NCBI GenBank assembly: GCA_021232515.1
Contig: JAJPOQ010000170.1
Span: forward strand, 1-38,026
Length of the DNA stretch: 38,026 bases
Source of the DNA: Lentisphaeraceae bacterium
Lineage (GTDB): Bacteria; Verrucomicrobiota; Lentisphaeria; Lentisphaerales; Lentisphaeraceae
Reading direction: 5' to 3'
The translations under genes were made by a program, and so were the position numbers. How positions within the stretch are numbered: the stretch's first letter is position 1; the number at the start of each line of letters is the position of its first letter. The notes under the pieces were generated by a model. The model worked only from the letters and a program-made list of their open reading frames with translations. It was not told the origin of the DNA and did not search any database. Shown here piece after piece: positions 1 through 9,563 of the stretch.

Positions 1-54
1 GAAGCTGACCGAGGCTATTTGGCACACTATTATTATATGGATACAATATTTTAA
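1..54 (+). CDS. Possible C-terminal end of an upstream gene (partial)
   Basis: Reading from base 1, frame 1 is open for 17 codons and ends with TAA at 52-54. The visible peptide ends ...HYYYMDTIF. The stretch is too short for family assignment, and an open run of this length is not rare by chance in this DNA. It is listed because the next gene starts only at 192 and something must end before it. The bases between 55 and 191 hold no other convincing gene. Confidence 0.25.
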   Translation, partial: EADRGYLAHYYYMDTIF

Positions 55-191
55 GACGAGAAAGTTAAAGCGAATTGATGAGATTGGATAAATGATTGAT
101 AAAGGTTTAAAACACTGAATAAATTATTCAGCAAGTCTTAAGTACGCTTGTTATATTTCTTGTCATCATTACATCAGTTAGTGGAGGAGGA

Positions 192-2645
192 ATGTGGTGG
201 AAGTCTTTAGAAAAGGAAAAAGTCGCGAACACAACTAGTCCTCAACAAGTCCATGAAAGCGCTATCACGAGTATTTCTGCGGAAGAAATGAATAGCATCT
301 TTGCGGAGGGTATGGCAGAGAAAACTGAAAGTGTAGAGACCACTACTCCAATAAATGAACAACTTAGTTTTACTGATGATGGCATGGATGACATGGAAAG
401 CATGTTTGAGCAGGAAATGTCGCCTAAACCTACAAAAATAGAACTAACAACTTCAACTCCACATAATCGGTTTGATCAAGTAAAGGTTATTTTTGAAGAA
501 AGTTGTGTTGGTTGTCATGGTGCTAAGCGTCAAAAAGGTAAGTTCCGTATGGATACCCTAGCAGGAGTGTTAAAAGGAGGAAGCTCCGGTGAGCCTGCTT
601 TAATTAAAGGAAATGCTAAAGAGAGTCTTCTTTACAAACTGATCAGTCTTCATGCAAATGATGACGACATTATGCCAAGTGACGGTGAGCCTTTAAGCAT
701 GAATAAGCAGTCTATCGTTAAAGACTGGATCAATTCAGGTGCACCTTGGGAAGGAACTCTTGTTCCTCAAGAAAAACCTAAAGTGGTTGCAATCAAACTT
801 ACCGATTCACCATTTGCCAAAGTTAAAAGTGTTGATCTAACGAACAGCAAGTACCAAGCTCTTGCTAGCCAGTATATTGACGCTCTGATTGATAAAGATC
901 TTAGGGATAGAAGACAACGACCAAGTGCCATCATCTCAGACGAAAACTTTTTGAGAAGAGCTTATCTCGACATTGCGGGTAGAATACCAACTCTTCAAGA
1001 ATATGACAGCTTCTTCTCGTTTGGAAAATCAGACAGACATAAATTAGTTAATGAGCTTATGGATTCCCCAGGCTTTCTCAGCCACAGTCACAACTACTGG
1101 CTAGATGCACTAAGGGTGAAAGAAAGAGTTGCCAAGAATACACTTGAGACATACAACAACTGGATTCAGCAAACTATAAAAGAAAACATGCCTTATGATG
1201 AATTTGCTTACAAATTGGTTGCTTCCGAAGGTGCTTATGGCGATCCCATGAATGCTTCCGTTGGTTACTACTTACGAGACGACCTTACCGGTTTCATGGC
1301 AGAGGATAGCCTGAGTAATACCATGCAGCTTTTCCTCGCAACAGACATACTTTGTGCTCAGTGCCATGACCATCCTTACAAAAAGTGGACTCAAAAAGAC
1401 TTCTACAAACTTCTCGCATTTACCAATGGCACAAATGTAAATGGCAGAGCTCACAATCACCGTGAAACTGGCGCTATGCTAAAGGTACTTAAGCCAAAGT
1501 CGACCCCTGAGAAAAATGGTTTAAGAGGTTACTATAAGACAATTCAGGCCGGTGTTTTCAAAGGTGGTTCTGGAACTATAAACCTCCCTCCGGATTACCA
1601 GTATGAAGATGGTAAACCAAATGAAATGATTCGAGCTCAGGTTCCTTTTGGAGAACCTGTTAGGATAGATTTTGAACAAACTCAGCCAAACCGGAAGTAC
1701 AACAATGTTAACCTTGCGATGAAAGGTGGGGATAATGACTACAGAGCAAGAATGCATTTGGCAAAGTGGATGACTTCTCCTGAGAATCCTATGTTTACCA
1801 AAACTATTGTCAATCGACTTTGGGGACGTGTCTTTGGCTCACCACTGGTAGGTAAGAATCTTGATATGGCAGAAGAGGATATGGGCGATAATCCTAAACT
1901 AACAACTTTCTTAATTAAGCTTATGAAGCTGGCAAAATACGACCAAAAAGTCTTCATGAAAATTCTTTTCAAAACTAAGAGTTATCAGCGTACAGCTTTG
2001 GAGGTAGTTGAAGGCAAGTTCTATCATCCGGCTCCTGCTGTCAGAAGATTGACTGCAGAACAGGTTTGGGATTCACTTTTGTCTATCCGCCAGAAAAACC
2101 CGGATATAGGAGTTGGCGAAGGTAAGTATACCAAATACAATTTGATCTATAAAGAAATGGTAAATATGAGCCCGGCGGAAAGAATTGATTTTATGCAGAA
2201 TCGAGATAAAAGGCTCAAAGATGCAAAAGGGAAGTATGAAGCACTACCAGGAGTTAAGCTTTCTTCCAAGTCACATAGGGCTTCAATGATGAGACCTGGG
2301 AGAGCATCATTTCTCAATATTTATGGTATGTCTGGAAGGTCACTCATAGATGGGGCTATACAGGACTCGACTATTCCTCAAGCTCTACACTTGATGAACA
2401 ATGAGCTATATTCAGGAGTGAAAAAGCACGGTAGATCAACTTCTTATCTCTACGACAGGCTCAAGGATAAATCCGCGTCTACGGAAATAAAAATCAAGCA
2501 TATTTACAATGCCATACTGTCTCGCGATCCGAGTAGAACGGAAATAAATATGGCAAAGAGCCATCTAGTAAATAGTAAAGACCTTGACCAGGAAACTCTT
2601 GCCTGGGCGTTGACAAACTCTCACGAATTTAAGATCAAAAGGTAA
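192..2645 (+). CDS. PSC1-DUF1549-DUF1553 (PSD1) protein with two CXXCH motifs
   Basis: Large exported protein of the planctomycete-type cytochrome family. After an acidic low-complexity N-terminus (residues 10-90) comes a PSC1-like cytochrome c domain with heme motif CVGCH at 105-109 and the usual 'MPSDG' segment near 165. A DUF1549 region follows (about 215-410) with a second motif, CAQCH, at 388-392. DUF1553 (about 515-815) contains 'IVNRLWG' and ends in the characteristic 'NSHEFK'. The family is poorly characterised biochemically; heme binding is expected from the motif. DUF1501 follows three bases downstream, the usual pairing. ATG 192 has GGAGG four bases upstream. The frame stays open back to 123 and encodes a hydrophobic stretch without ATG/GTG/TTG, so the N-terminus may be wrong. 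No signal peptide is seen from ATG 192. Family call is sure; start is not. Confidence 0.9.
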   Translation: MWWKSLEKEKVANTTSPQQVHESAITSISAEEMNSIFAEGMAEKTESVETTTPINEQLSFTDDGMDDMESMFEQEMSPKPTKIELTTSTPHNRFDQVKVIFEESCVGCHGAKRQKGKFRMDTLAGVLKGGSSGEPALIKGNAKESLLYKLISLHANDDDIMPSDGEPLSMNKQSIVKDWINSGAPWEGTLVPQEKPKVVAIKLTDSPFAKVKSVDLTNSKYQALASQYIDALIDKDLRDRRQRPSAIISDENFLRRAYLDIAGRIPTLQEYDSFFSFGKSDRHKLVNELMDSPGFLSHSHNYWLDALRVKERVAKNTLETYNNWIQQTIKENMPYDEFAYKLVASEGAYGDPMNASVGYYLRDDLTGFMAEDSLSNTMQLFLATDILCAQCHDHPYKKWTQKDFYKLLAFTNGTNVNGRAHNHRETGAMLKVLKPKSTPEKNGLRGYYKTIQAGVFKGGSGTINLPPDYQYEDGKPNEMIRAQVPFGEPVRIDFEQTQPNRKYNNVNLAMKGGDNDYRARMHLAKWMTSPENPMFTKTIVNRLWGRVFGSPLVGKNLDMAEEDMGDNPKLTTFLIKLMKLAKYDQKVFMKILFKTKSYQRTALEVVEGKFYHPAPAVRRLTAEQVWDSLLSIRQKNPDIGVGEGKYTKYNLIYKEMVNMSPAERIDFMQNRDKRLKDAKGKYEALPGVKLSSKSHRASMMRPGRASFLNIYGMSGRSLIDGAIQDSTIPQALHLMNNELYSGVKKHGRSTSYLYDRLKDKSASTEIKIKHIYNAILSRDPSRTEINMAKSHLVNSKDLDQETLAWALTNSHEFKIKR

Positions 2646-2648
2646 ATC

Positions 2649-3929
2649 ATGAAAAACATATTTTTAAAATCTGACGAAATTACCCGCAGGCATATGGTTA
2701 AAGGTTTGGCGGCTGGTTTACTTGGTGTAAATTTCACAACGCAAATTGCCAGTGCTAGAACGTCAACTCTCAGAGGTGGTGGTAAGGCTAAGTCTGTTAT
2801 TTTCATCAATGTTTCAGGTGGCTTTAGTCAGGTGGATAGTTTTGACATCAAAGAAGCTAATAAAGATGCAAATCAGGCATCTGCACCGATTAAAAGTAGC
2901 GCCGATGGAATACGTGTTGGTAAGTATTTTGCAGGCATGGCTAAGCATATGGATAAATTTGCAGTTATAAACTCTATGTGTCATACTCAAGGCACACACC
3001 ATCATGCATCATACCTGACTAGAACGGGTTATGAAAGTCGTGGGACTGTTGCCCACCCTGAACTGGGAGCCTGGGCCAGTAAACTTGGAGGGAAAAGCTC
3101 TGGCGCTATTCCTTCTTTTATAAAAATTGGCAATAGTGGTGGTGCAGGGAGAGGCTTTTTCTCAAGCCAGTTTTCTGCTCTTCCAGTTAAGGACCCAACT
3201 AAAGGTATTCAGTTTGTAAAGACGCCCAAAGGCCTTAGCGACAGTGACTTTAAAAAGCGTGTTTCATACTTGGATAAGATTAATCAGGCATTTGAAGCGA
3301 AGATGAAAAATAATATCACCAAAGACTATAGTGATATATACGATCAGGCTTTAAAAATGATGACCAGCCGGGACCTTACAGCTTTTGACCTGAATCTGGA
3401 AAAAGATGCTACGAGAGAACGTTATGGTAAAAATGAATTTGGCAACAGTTGTCTTCTAGCTAGAAGGCTTGTAGAAAAAGGTGTTCGCTATATGTCTTTG
3501 GATCATGGCGGTTGGGACGATCACTACGGCATCTATGGTGAATTCAAAGACAGAGCGGTTTCTCTGGATCAAGGTGTCGCTGCCCTTATGTATGACTTGA
3601 GTTCGATGGGGCTTCTAGACCAGACACTTGTGGTTTTTACTTCTGAGTTTGGTCGTAGTTCCGAGCTAAATAGCCAAGGTGGACGTGGGCATAATCCACT
3701 TGGTTATACTGCAATGCTGGCAGGGGCTGGTATCAAAGGTGGTCAGAAGTATGGCAAAACCGACAAGATGGGCGGAACCGCTGTAGATAAAAAGGTTCAC
3801 CCAACTGACTTAAATGCGACCATTGGCTATGCCATGGGCTTACCGATTGACCATATCGAATACAATCAAACAGGACGTCCTTTTCAACTTGCGAATAAAA
3901 CCGGTAAACCAGTTACACAACTATTTTAA
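2649..3929 (+). CDS. DUF1501 family protein with twin-arginine signal
   Basis: DUF1501 proteins belong to the alkaline phosphatase/sulfatase-like superfamily and accompany PSD1 proteins in planctomycetes and relatives. No reaction is established. The N-terminus has a Tat-like signal: TRRHM at 12-16, a hydrophobic stretch to about residue 30 and 'ASA' near 35, so export in folded form is likely. Family landmarks visible are 'VSGGFSQVDSFD' near 55, 'DHGGWDDH' in the middle, 'FTSEFGR' and 'GRGHNPLG' near 340-350, and a C-terminal 'TGRPFQL'. ATG lies three bases after the PSD1 stop, with AAGG about six bases upstream inside the end of that gene, so the two are surely co-transcribed and probably translationally coupled. 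A terminator follows. At 426 residues it is of normal length. Confidence 0.92.
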   Translation: MKNIFLKSDEITRRHMVKGLAAGLLGVNFTTQIASARTSTLRGGGKAKSVIFINVSGGFSQVDSFDIKEANKDANQASAPIKSSADGIRVGKYFAGMAKHMDKFAVINSMCHTQGTHHHASYLTRTGYESRGTVAHPELGAWASKLGGKSSGAIPSFIKIGNSGGAGRGFFSSQFSALPVKDPTKGIQFVKTPKGLSDSDFKKRVSYLDKINQAFEAKMKNNITKDYSDIYDQALKMMTSRDLTAFDLNLEKDATRERYGKNEFGNSCLLARRLVEKGVRYMSLDHGGWDDHYGIYGEFKDRAVSLDQGVAALMYDLSSMGLLDQTLVVFTSEFGRSSELNSQGGRGHNPLGYTAMLAGAGIKGGQKYGKTDKMGGTAVDKKVHPTDLNATIGYAMGLPIDHIEYNQTGRPFQLANKTGKPVTQLF

Positions 3930-3950
3930 ACTAGTTCTCTTCACACACGA

Positions 3951-3988
3951 AAGGAGCTTCTACTTGCCAGTGGAAGCTCCTTTTTTTT
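3951..3988 (+). terminator. Rho-independent terminator of the PSD1-DUF1501 operon
   Basis: A perfect 10-bp stem, AAGGAGCTTC (3951-3960) with GAAGCTCCTT (3973-3982), is followed by an unbroken T run to 3988. It begins 21 bases after the DUF1501 stop. Confidence 0.9.
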
Positions 3989-4105
3989 GACGTACGGTTA
4001 CTTTAAACAGTAATCTGAATAGATGATGGTGCTTTACTTTGTTAGAGTTTATTCTCTAAATTTGACTACGTAATCAAAATTCAGTGTTTATGGGGTTGGC
4101 TCTTC

Positions 4106-4141
4106 ATTTAAGCTATGTAAAAACCTTTGCATAGCTTAAAT
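4106..4141. terminator. 12-bp inverted repeat, possible terminator of the sulfatase operon
   Basis: ATTTAAGCTATG (4106-4117) is perfectly complementary to CATAGCTTAAAT (4130-4141) with a 12-base loop. It sits 15 bases beyond the stop of the minus-strand sulfatase at 4157, so it could end that operon. No T run follows on the minus strand, so a binding site or RNA-stabilising hairpin is also possible. Confidence 0.5.
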
Positions 4142-4156
4142 TAGATAGAGTTGGAT

Positions 4157-5728
4157 TTACTTTTCGTCAGCTTCCAATGGGCGCTTACCTTCAAAAGGTC
4201 CCCACATCATCCGCTTCTTGTAGTCTTTGTCTTTGGTATATTTCTCTTTATCAAACTTTGGATTTGTCTTTGGGAATTTACCGCCAACAGCCTTGGTATA
4301 ATCCATCATTTCGTCAAAGAGCCTTTTGTGAGTCTCTGGATTTTGCTTGGCAACATTATTTACTTCTCCAGAATCTACGGAGAGATCGAAAAGCATAGGA
4401 ATATCTGGGCGCTCATAGAAATGCATGACTTTATGTTTGCCTGAGACTATAGCGGAGTGGGGCATTGATCCTCGATAGTGGGGGAAGTGAAAGTATAGGT
4501 TGCGGTTTAAAAATTCTTTCTCGGGAGCTTTTCCTGCTAAGTATGGAGCAAGGCTTTGACCGTCAATATCCTTGAGAGTTTTCGGGTTACCACCGGCCCA
4601 CTCAAGAAATGTTGGTAGGAAATCGTAATTTATAACATTTCCCTTGAATACAGTCCCAGCTTTAATTCCAGGACCTTTTACAATCATCGGGACGCGAATT
4701 CCGCCTTCCCAAACCCACCATTTATGACCGTGAAGAGGTTGTTTGAGATCTTGGGCTACATCACTATGGCGGTAGCCGTTGTCCGAGACCATGATAACGT
4801 AAGTATTGTCCTCAATTCCAAGTTCTTTGATTTTGTCAAGGACAGCACCTATGCGACCATCCATGTCTTCGCCCATTGCCAACCAGTTGGCTGGATCCTT
4901 TTTGCGATTAACCTTTTCTGCTGTAGTTCCCATTCTCTTGTAGTACTCTTGAACAACTGGGTGGTTAACATATTTCTGACGCGTTGAGTCTAGACACTCA
5001 CGACCTTCATGCATGGCATAGTGTGAGATTTGCAGATAGAAGGGCTTTTTCTTTTGAACTTGTTCTTCCATAAAGCCAATTGCTTTCTCTGTAATGCTGA
5101 ACATGAGCTTCGGGTCTTTTATGTCTTTTGGTATTCTTGTTGGTCTCTTATCAGTTTTCTTCAGGCCAGAAGTTAGTGTATTTCCCGGATTGTTATTAGT
5201 ATCACCATCGTGAAGTGCATAGCCAGCTTCACCCGGATCACAATACATATGCCATTTACCAATATGAGCGCTTTCATAGCCTAGTGGTTTGAGAGCTTTA
5301 GGGATGGTCATAGTATTGGTGTCGAGCGAGGTTGCAGCTACATTTGGTATCAACGGCATGTAGTTGTAAGTATTGCGCATATCGTAGTAGTCGTCTTTTA
5401 TTTTTCCCAAAACAACAGTGAAGCCATTTCGCGCGGCAGCTTGTCCTGTTTGTAGACAAACTCGTGCCGGGGCACATTGAGGCGAACCATAGGCATTGCT
5501 GAACTTCATGCCTTGTTTCGCTAGCTTCTCAACATTTGGCATTTGTAGAACTGGCATGCGCGAATTTTCCATGTCATCGTTCATTTTAACTGGACTGCCA
5601 TTCCAGGCCCAGTCGTCCAGATAGAGTAGAACAATATTTGGTTTTTCAGCAGCTGAAACTATCCCCATGCCATATGTGCAAAGAGCTGCGACAAAGGCGA
5701 ACTTTTTAAATATACTTATTTTAATCAT
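4157..5728 (-). CDS. Exported sulfatase (arylsulfatase-like, CAPAR type)
   Basis: Hydrolyses sulfate esters, probably on a polysaccharide outside the cytoplasm. From the chosen start, residues 1-27 form a signal peptide (ending 'IVSAA'), followed directly by the metal-site segment 'NIVLLYLDD'. C85 in CAPAR is the residue expected to be converted to formylglycine; C-x-P-A-R fits the accepted C/S-x-P/A-x-R consensus. 'HIGKWH' and '[10 protein letters not shown]' are further active-site landmarks. The start is ATG at 5728 because AGGAG lies five bases upstream (5734-5738) and the signal peptide begins there; an upstream in-frame start at 5788 adds 20 non-signal residues. It is the last of three sulfatases in a minus-strand operon. 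Substrate unknown. Confidence 0.93.
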   Translation of the reverse strand: MIKISIFKKFAFVAALCTYGMGIVSAAEKPNIVLLYLDDWAWNGSPVKMNDDMENSRMPVLQMPNVEKLAKQGMKFSNAYGSPQCAPARVCLQTGQAAARNGFTVVLGKIKDDYYDMRNTYNYMPLIPNVAATSLDTNTMTIPKALKPLGYESAHIGKWHMYCDPGEAGYALHDGDTNNNPGNTLTSGLKKTDKRPTRIPKDIKDPKLMFSITEKAIGFMEEQVQKKKPFYLQISHYAMHEGRECLDSTRQKYVNHPVVQEYYKRMGTTAEKVNRKKDPANWLAMGEDMDGRIGAVLDKIKELGIEDNTYVIMVSDNGYRHSDVAQDLKQPLHGHKWWVWEGGIRVPMIVKGPGIKAGTVFKGNVINYDFLPTFLEWAGGNPKTLKDIDGQSLAPYLAGKAPEKEFLNRNLYFHFPHYRGSMPHSAIVSGKHKVMHFYERPDIPMLFDLSVDSGEVNNVAKQNPETHKRLFDEMMDYTKAVGGKFPKTNPKFDKEKYTKDKDYKKRMMWGPFEGKRPLEADEK

Positions 5729-5843
5729 TTTGACTCCTAAGTCTAGACTGAGAATGTCTAGCTTTTTACTATTGGTTTTATACATCATTCGAAAATGTCT
5801 CTTAGCTAAATGTCAGCTCTACAGCTTGGGAAATGTCTATTTA

Positions 5844-7262
5844 TTACTTCTTCGACTTTTTCTTATCTTTCTTTACTTTTTGACCTCTAACGATTTGTAG
5901 CGCCATATCACTGGCTGGAGGTAAGCGGGCAGCTAAGGATTTTAGGATTTTAGAATATTCTGGATTGTTGACTTCGTTCTTCCATTCATGTGGATCTTTG
6001 GTGTGGTCGTAAAGCTCCATTTGTCCTTCTTTATAACGAGTGAAACGAAAGCGCTCAGTACGAATACTAGCATATTGATTATTCAGGTAACTGAAGGCTG
6101 TACTCTTCCACTCACTGTGTGGGTTTTTTAAGAGTGGAGCGATAGACTTTCCATCGACATAATCAGGCTTAGTGAGACCACAGAGGTCTGTTAGAGTAGG
6201 GTAGATGTCTTGTAAGGAAATACAGCGTTTTGCTATGCCTCCAGCTTTGGTCATGCCGGGAACGCGCATCATAAACATAGAGTTAGTTGCTTCATCCCAA
6301 AGAGTTCCTTTTTGCCAATTATCTTTTTCGGCTAAGTGAAAACCATGATCTGAGATAAACATAACAATAGTATTGTCTTTATGTTTGCTCTTCTCTAAGG
6401 TATCTAGAACTCTTCCATGTTGAGCGTCGACATAAGCTGTTGTCGCAAGGTAGGCTTGTACGGCTTGTTTGTGGAGACCTGCGTTTAATACACTTTGAGT
6501 AAACTTACGCTTTCCACTGACTATCTCATCTGCAAGTGGTGGTATATCATCGAAGTCATTTGGGTTTAACTTTGGAACTTTTATCTTATCGAGAGGAAAC
6601 ATGTCGTAGTATTTTTGAGGGACGAACCAGGCCATGTGTGGATTGAAAGTTCCGCAGACAATGAAGAATGGTTTATCGTGTTCTTTATTAAGTGCTGCAA
6701 TTGCACGGTTGGCCGATTGAGTATCATTCATCTCTGATTCAGGAATGTTAATTGTACCCCAGTCTTGTTCTCCTCTACCAACAGATTGAATAGGTGCACC
6801 TGGTGGTCTAGGATCACGCTTGTGGCTAATTTTTTCGTGAAAGCCATCATCCTTCCAACCATGCCCAATCTTCCCATATCCAGCTGTGTAGTAGCCTGCA
6901 TCTTTAAATATCTTGAAGAGAGAAACAGCCTTCTTTAGTGGTTCACTAGCGGCGACATTTGTTTGATTATGGTAGATGCCAGATTTGTGAGGGCTCACTC
7001 CAGACCACATTGAAGTTCTGGATGGTACGCAGTAAGGAGCGGCACAATAAGCATTTTTGAAAACAACTCCACTCTTAGCAAACTTATCTAAGTTTGGCGC
7101 AATGAGTTTATTTGTATATCTTCCCGGCTCTTCTAGCGTCCAAGTATTTAAGTCATCCGCTATTAGAAGGAGGATGTTCATTTTCTTTGGCTTTTTGCTT
7201 TCATCGGCGTGAATAGTTATCGCCAACAGTGCAGTTAAAGTAAGTAAAAACTTTAATATCAT
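5844..7262 (-). CDS. Exported sulfatase, iduronate-2-sulfatase-like
   Basis: Second sulfatase of the operon, 472 residues. Signal peptide about 1-19 ('LLTLTALLAITIHA'), then metal-binding 'LLLIADDLNTW' (DD at 36-37) and CVPSR with the formylglycine precursor at C78. 'GKIGHG', 'FNPHMAWFVPQKY' and 'FISDHGFHLAEK' resemble iduronate-2-sulfatase-type enzymes, which act on sulfated uronic-acid or related sugars; the actual substrate cannot be read from sequence. The C-terminus is a lysine-rich tail. Its ATG overlaps the stop of the preceding gene as ATGA (7259-7262), so translation is very likely coupled. 115 bases separate it from the third sulfatase. Confidence 0.93.
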   Translation of the reverse strand: MILKFLLTLTALLAITIHADESKKPKKMNILLLIADDLNTWTLEEPGRYTNKLIAPNLDKFAKSGVVFKNAYCAAPYCVPSRTSMWSGVSPHKSGIYHNQTNVAASEPLKKAVSLFKIFKDAGYYTAGYGKIGHGWKDDGFHEKISHKRDPRPPGAPIQSVGRGEQDWGTINIPESEMNDTQSANRAIAALNKEHDKPFFIVCGTFNPHMAWFVPQKYYDMFPLDKIKVPKLNPNDFDDIPPLADEIVSGKRKFTQSVLNAGLHKQAVQAYLATTAYVDAQHGRVLDTLEKSKHKDNTIVMFISDHGFHLAEKDNWQKGTLWDEATNSMFMMRVPGMTKAGGIAKRCISLQDIYPTLTDLCGLTKPDYVDGKSIAPLLKNPHSEWKSTAFSYLNNQYASIRTERFRFTRYKEGQMELYDHTKDPHEWKNEVNNPEYSKILKSLAARLPPASDMALQIVRGQKVKKDKKKSKK

Positions 7263-8770
7263 TTCGCTTTTTCCTTTTTCTTCTTTTCAGCGCGCCTTTC
7301 TTTAGCCGACTTGGCCTTTGGATCAGGTCTTTTCCAGTCTGGCTTCAGCTCGGCGAAAAGGTCATAGAGTTTCTGATACTCCGGCATTTTACTCCACAGT
7401 GTTGAACGCTGTGGTTGAATGACTTTGCCTTCAGGGTAGTCTTTTCCCTGTTCACTTTGATAGATAGAAGAATTTGTAGACTCTATCTCTTCCATCATTT
7501 GTTTAACAAGTTCAGGGAATTGGTTTAATAAGTCGGTGGTCTCGGCCATGTCTTTTTCTAGGTCGTACAATTGCCACTTTATGCCTTTGCCATTACCATT
7601 TTTGACAAGTTTATACTTACCTTTAATCAGTGCAGTGCCTTTATTTCCAAAATAAATTCCATGAGAACGTTTTGGTGTTTTACCTTTAAATAAAGGAGCA
7701 ATACTTTCTCCATCGACTACATCTAACATCGAGTCTTTTGGAAGGTCTAAAAGGTCAATGATTGTTGGCATGATATCCATGGTGGAGGCTGGAAAGTTTG
7801 TAACTTGCGGTTTGATTTTTCCCGGCCATTCAATTATGCCTGGAACTCGAATGCCTCCTTCATGAAGACTGCCTTTTGCTCCTCGTAATCCAGCCATAGC
7901 ATGTGGTTCATGAACACGTCCGCCATTGTCACTGCAGAACCAGATCAATGTATTTTCTGCCATCTTCAACTCACGCAAACGAGTTCGAAGCATGCCTATG
8001 CTACGATCCATAGCAACAATCTCGCCAAGCAGTTGACGTTGTTTTGAGTTCATATCTTTTGGTAGGCCTTTCATGTCCTTTTCCATTGCAGTATATGGGA
8101 AGTGAGGTGAGCCATACCAGAGAACTGTAAAAGTAGGTTTATTCTTGTTGGCTTCAATAAACTTAAGACCAGCTTCAACCATAAGTACTGAAGACTCGCC
8201 TTTGAGACCTACAACTTTACCATTGTGAGTCATGAGTGGATTCATTTCTATGTAGTTTGTCGCTGATAGGTACTCGTCAAAGCCATAGTGATTTGGGGCA
8301 TTGGGATCATTAGGCAAAATTGGCATAGCAGTACCTTGGACTCCACCTAAGTGCCACTTGCCAAAGTGTGCCGTGGCATAGCCTGCTTTTTTGAGCGCTT
8401 GTGGAAGTGTTTTTTCTTGAAGACAAAGACGTTTATGAAGCCCAGGAACACCTGTGCGGCGTGGCGATCGACCAGTCAAAACTGAAGCTCTTGTTGGAGA
8501 ACAAACTGAAGCGGCGGCATAAAAGCGATTGAAGCGAATGCCAGTCTTCGCCATTTTATCTAAGTTTGGCGTATTCCCTTTAAGCTGTGGGTGATCCATA
8601 TAACCAATTTGGCCCCAACCTTGGTCATCTGACATAATTAGGATGATGTTTGGCCGTTTAGAATCAGCGTAAGCTTGGGTGCATAGTGCAATAATAACAA
8701 TAGAGAGTATCTGTTTGTATCTCGTTAGTCGATACTTGAAGTTAGAAGAGTTTGTATATGATAAATTCAC
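7259..8770 (-). CDS. Exported sulfatase (arylsulfatase, CSPTR type)
   Basis: First sulfatase of the three-gene set, 503 residues. The N-terminus is longer than usual: about 18 polar residues, then a hydrophobic signal segment 'ILSIVIIALCTQAYA' ending near 36. 'NIILIMSDDQGWG' provides metal ligands and CSPTR carries C90, the expected formylglycine precursor. 'HFGKWHLGG', 'WFCSDNGG' and 'SLHEGGIRVPGI' are standard family segments. The C-terminus is strongly basic ('KSAKERRAEKKKKEKAK'). No clear Shine-Dalgarno precedes the ATG. The gene follows the prepilin-like gene by 52 bases without a visible terminator, so both may be one transcript. Substrate unknown. Confidence 0.93.
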   Translation of the reverse strand: MNLSYTNSSNFKYRLTRYKQILSIVIIALCTQAYADSKRPNIILIMSDDQGWGQIGYMDHPQLKGNTPNLDKMAKTGIRFNRFYAAASVCSPTRASVLTGRSPRRTGVPGLHKRLCLQEKTLPQALKKAGYATAHFGKWHLGGVQGTAMPILPNDPNAPNHYGFDEYLSATNYIEMNPLMTHNGKVVGLKGESSVLMVEAGLKFIEANKNKPTFTVLWYGSPHFPYTAMEKDMKGLPKDMNSKQRQLLGEIVAMDRSIGMLRTRLRELKMAENTLIWFCSDNGGRVHEPHAMAGLRGAKGSLHEGGIRVPGIIEWPGKIKPQVTNFPASTMDIMPTIIDLLDLPKDSMLDVVDGESIAPLFKGKTPKRSHGIYFGNKGTALIKGKYKLVKNGNGKGIKWQLYDLEKDMAETTDLLNQFPELVKQMMEEIESTNSSIYQSEQGKDYPEGKVIQPQRSTLWSKMPEYQKLYDLFAELKPDWKRPDPKAKSAKERRAEKKKKEKAK

Positions 8771-8822
8771 TTTATTATCCGATTTAAGTCTGTGAGTTTT
8801 GAAAGGGGTGATTTAACTAAGT

Positions 8823-9560
8823 CTATTGAAAATCATGGTGGTCTGTGACGGCTGAATTGATCTCCGCACCATTAGCTTTAGTTAATAATTTTATTCTGCC
8901 GTCAATATATGAACTCAGAGCTCTATTGTTTAGGTACTTGTAAGCGGGACGTTTTTCGTTAAGGGGTTCATAGATACTTCTTCTAAAATCTAGGAAAGCT
9001 CGCCAAGGCTTGTCATTTATCGGTGTGCCACCGAGGTAAATAGGTTCGTTTTTACCATCTAATTTGGCTAAGTTTTTATTTTTGAAAAAGAATCTATTCA
9101 TTGAGTAGTCTCCATCACCATAGCTGTTTATAGACTCAGGCATAGGACGAGATTCTCTTAAGGCAGGGCAGAAAAATGTATTGAAAAAAGGCGTATTTAA
9201 AGCCATCTGAGTACTCGCTTCTGTTCTAGAAAGAGTTTTGCCAATCATGGCTTCATAAGACATTCTTTGCCAATCCATGACATGATTTCGGCCTCCGGTG
9301 ATACTATTGATGCCGGCATATGGATGCCAGTTTGTAGCAGTGTCAAATAACCAATTGTTGTTTGCTGAGGCATAGGCCATAGTTCCTATGTGTATTTGCT
9401 TCAGGTTACTCATAGAAGTTGCCGTCTTACTGGCTAACCTAGCATTTTGTAAAGAGGGGAAAAGTAGGGTGAGTAGAATGCCAATAATAGCAATGACTAC
9501 TAGTAGTTCTACAAGTGTAAAAGAGTTTGTGTTTTTTGTTTTCATATTTTTTGCATCCAT
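8823..9560 (-). CDS. Prepilin-like secreted protein with degenerate H-X-DG end
   Basis: The N-terminus shows the type IV pilin/pseudopilin helix 'FTLVELLVVIAIIGILL' after a short basic leader, with the conserved Glu five residues into it. As in many proteins of this group, the position before Phe is not Gly, so cleavage by the classical prepilin peptidase is uncertain. The family normally ends in an H-X(9-10)-DG motif; here the corresponding site reads 'NNRALSSYIDGRI', with His replaced and DG kept. ATG 9560 is used; TTG 9563 and ATG 9545 are alternatives, none with a clear ribosome site, and 9545 gives the most usual short leader. It heads the sulfatase operon. Role unknown; surface or secretion-apparatus component is the family expectation. 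Confidence 0.85.
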   Translation of the reverse strand: MDAKNMKTKNTNSFTLVELLVVIAIIGILLTLLFPSLQNARLASKTATSMSNLKQIHIGTMAYASANNNWLFDTATNWHPYAGINSITGGRNHVMDWQRMSYEAMIGKTLSRTEASTQMALNTPFFNTFFCPALRESRPMPESINSYGDGDYSMNRFFFKNKNLAKLDGKNEPIYLGGTPINDKPWRAFLDFRRSIYEPLNEKRPAYKYLNNRALSSYIDGRIKLLTKANGAEINSAVTDHHDFQ

Positions 9561-9563
9561 CAA

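Noticed and set aside
5729..5788. N-terminal extension of the sulfatase ending at 4157
   Set aside because: The extra 20 residues precede a proper signal peptide, while ATG 5728 has AGGAG at the right distance.
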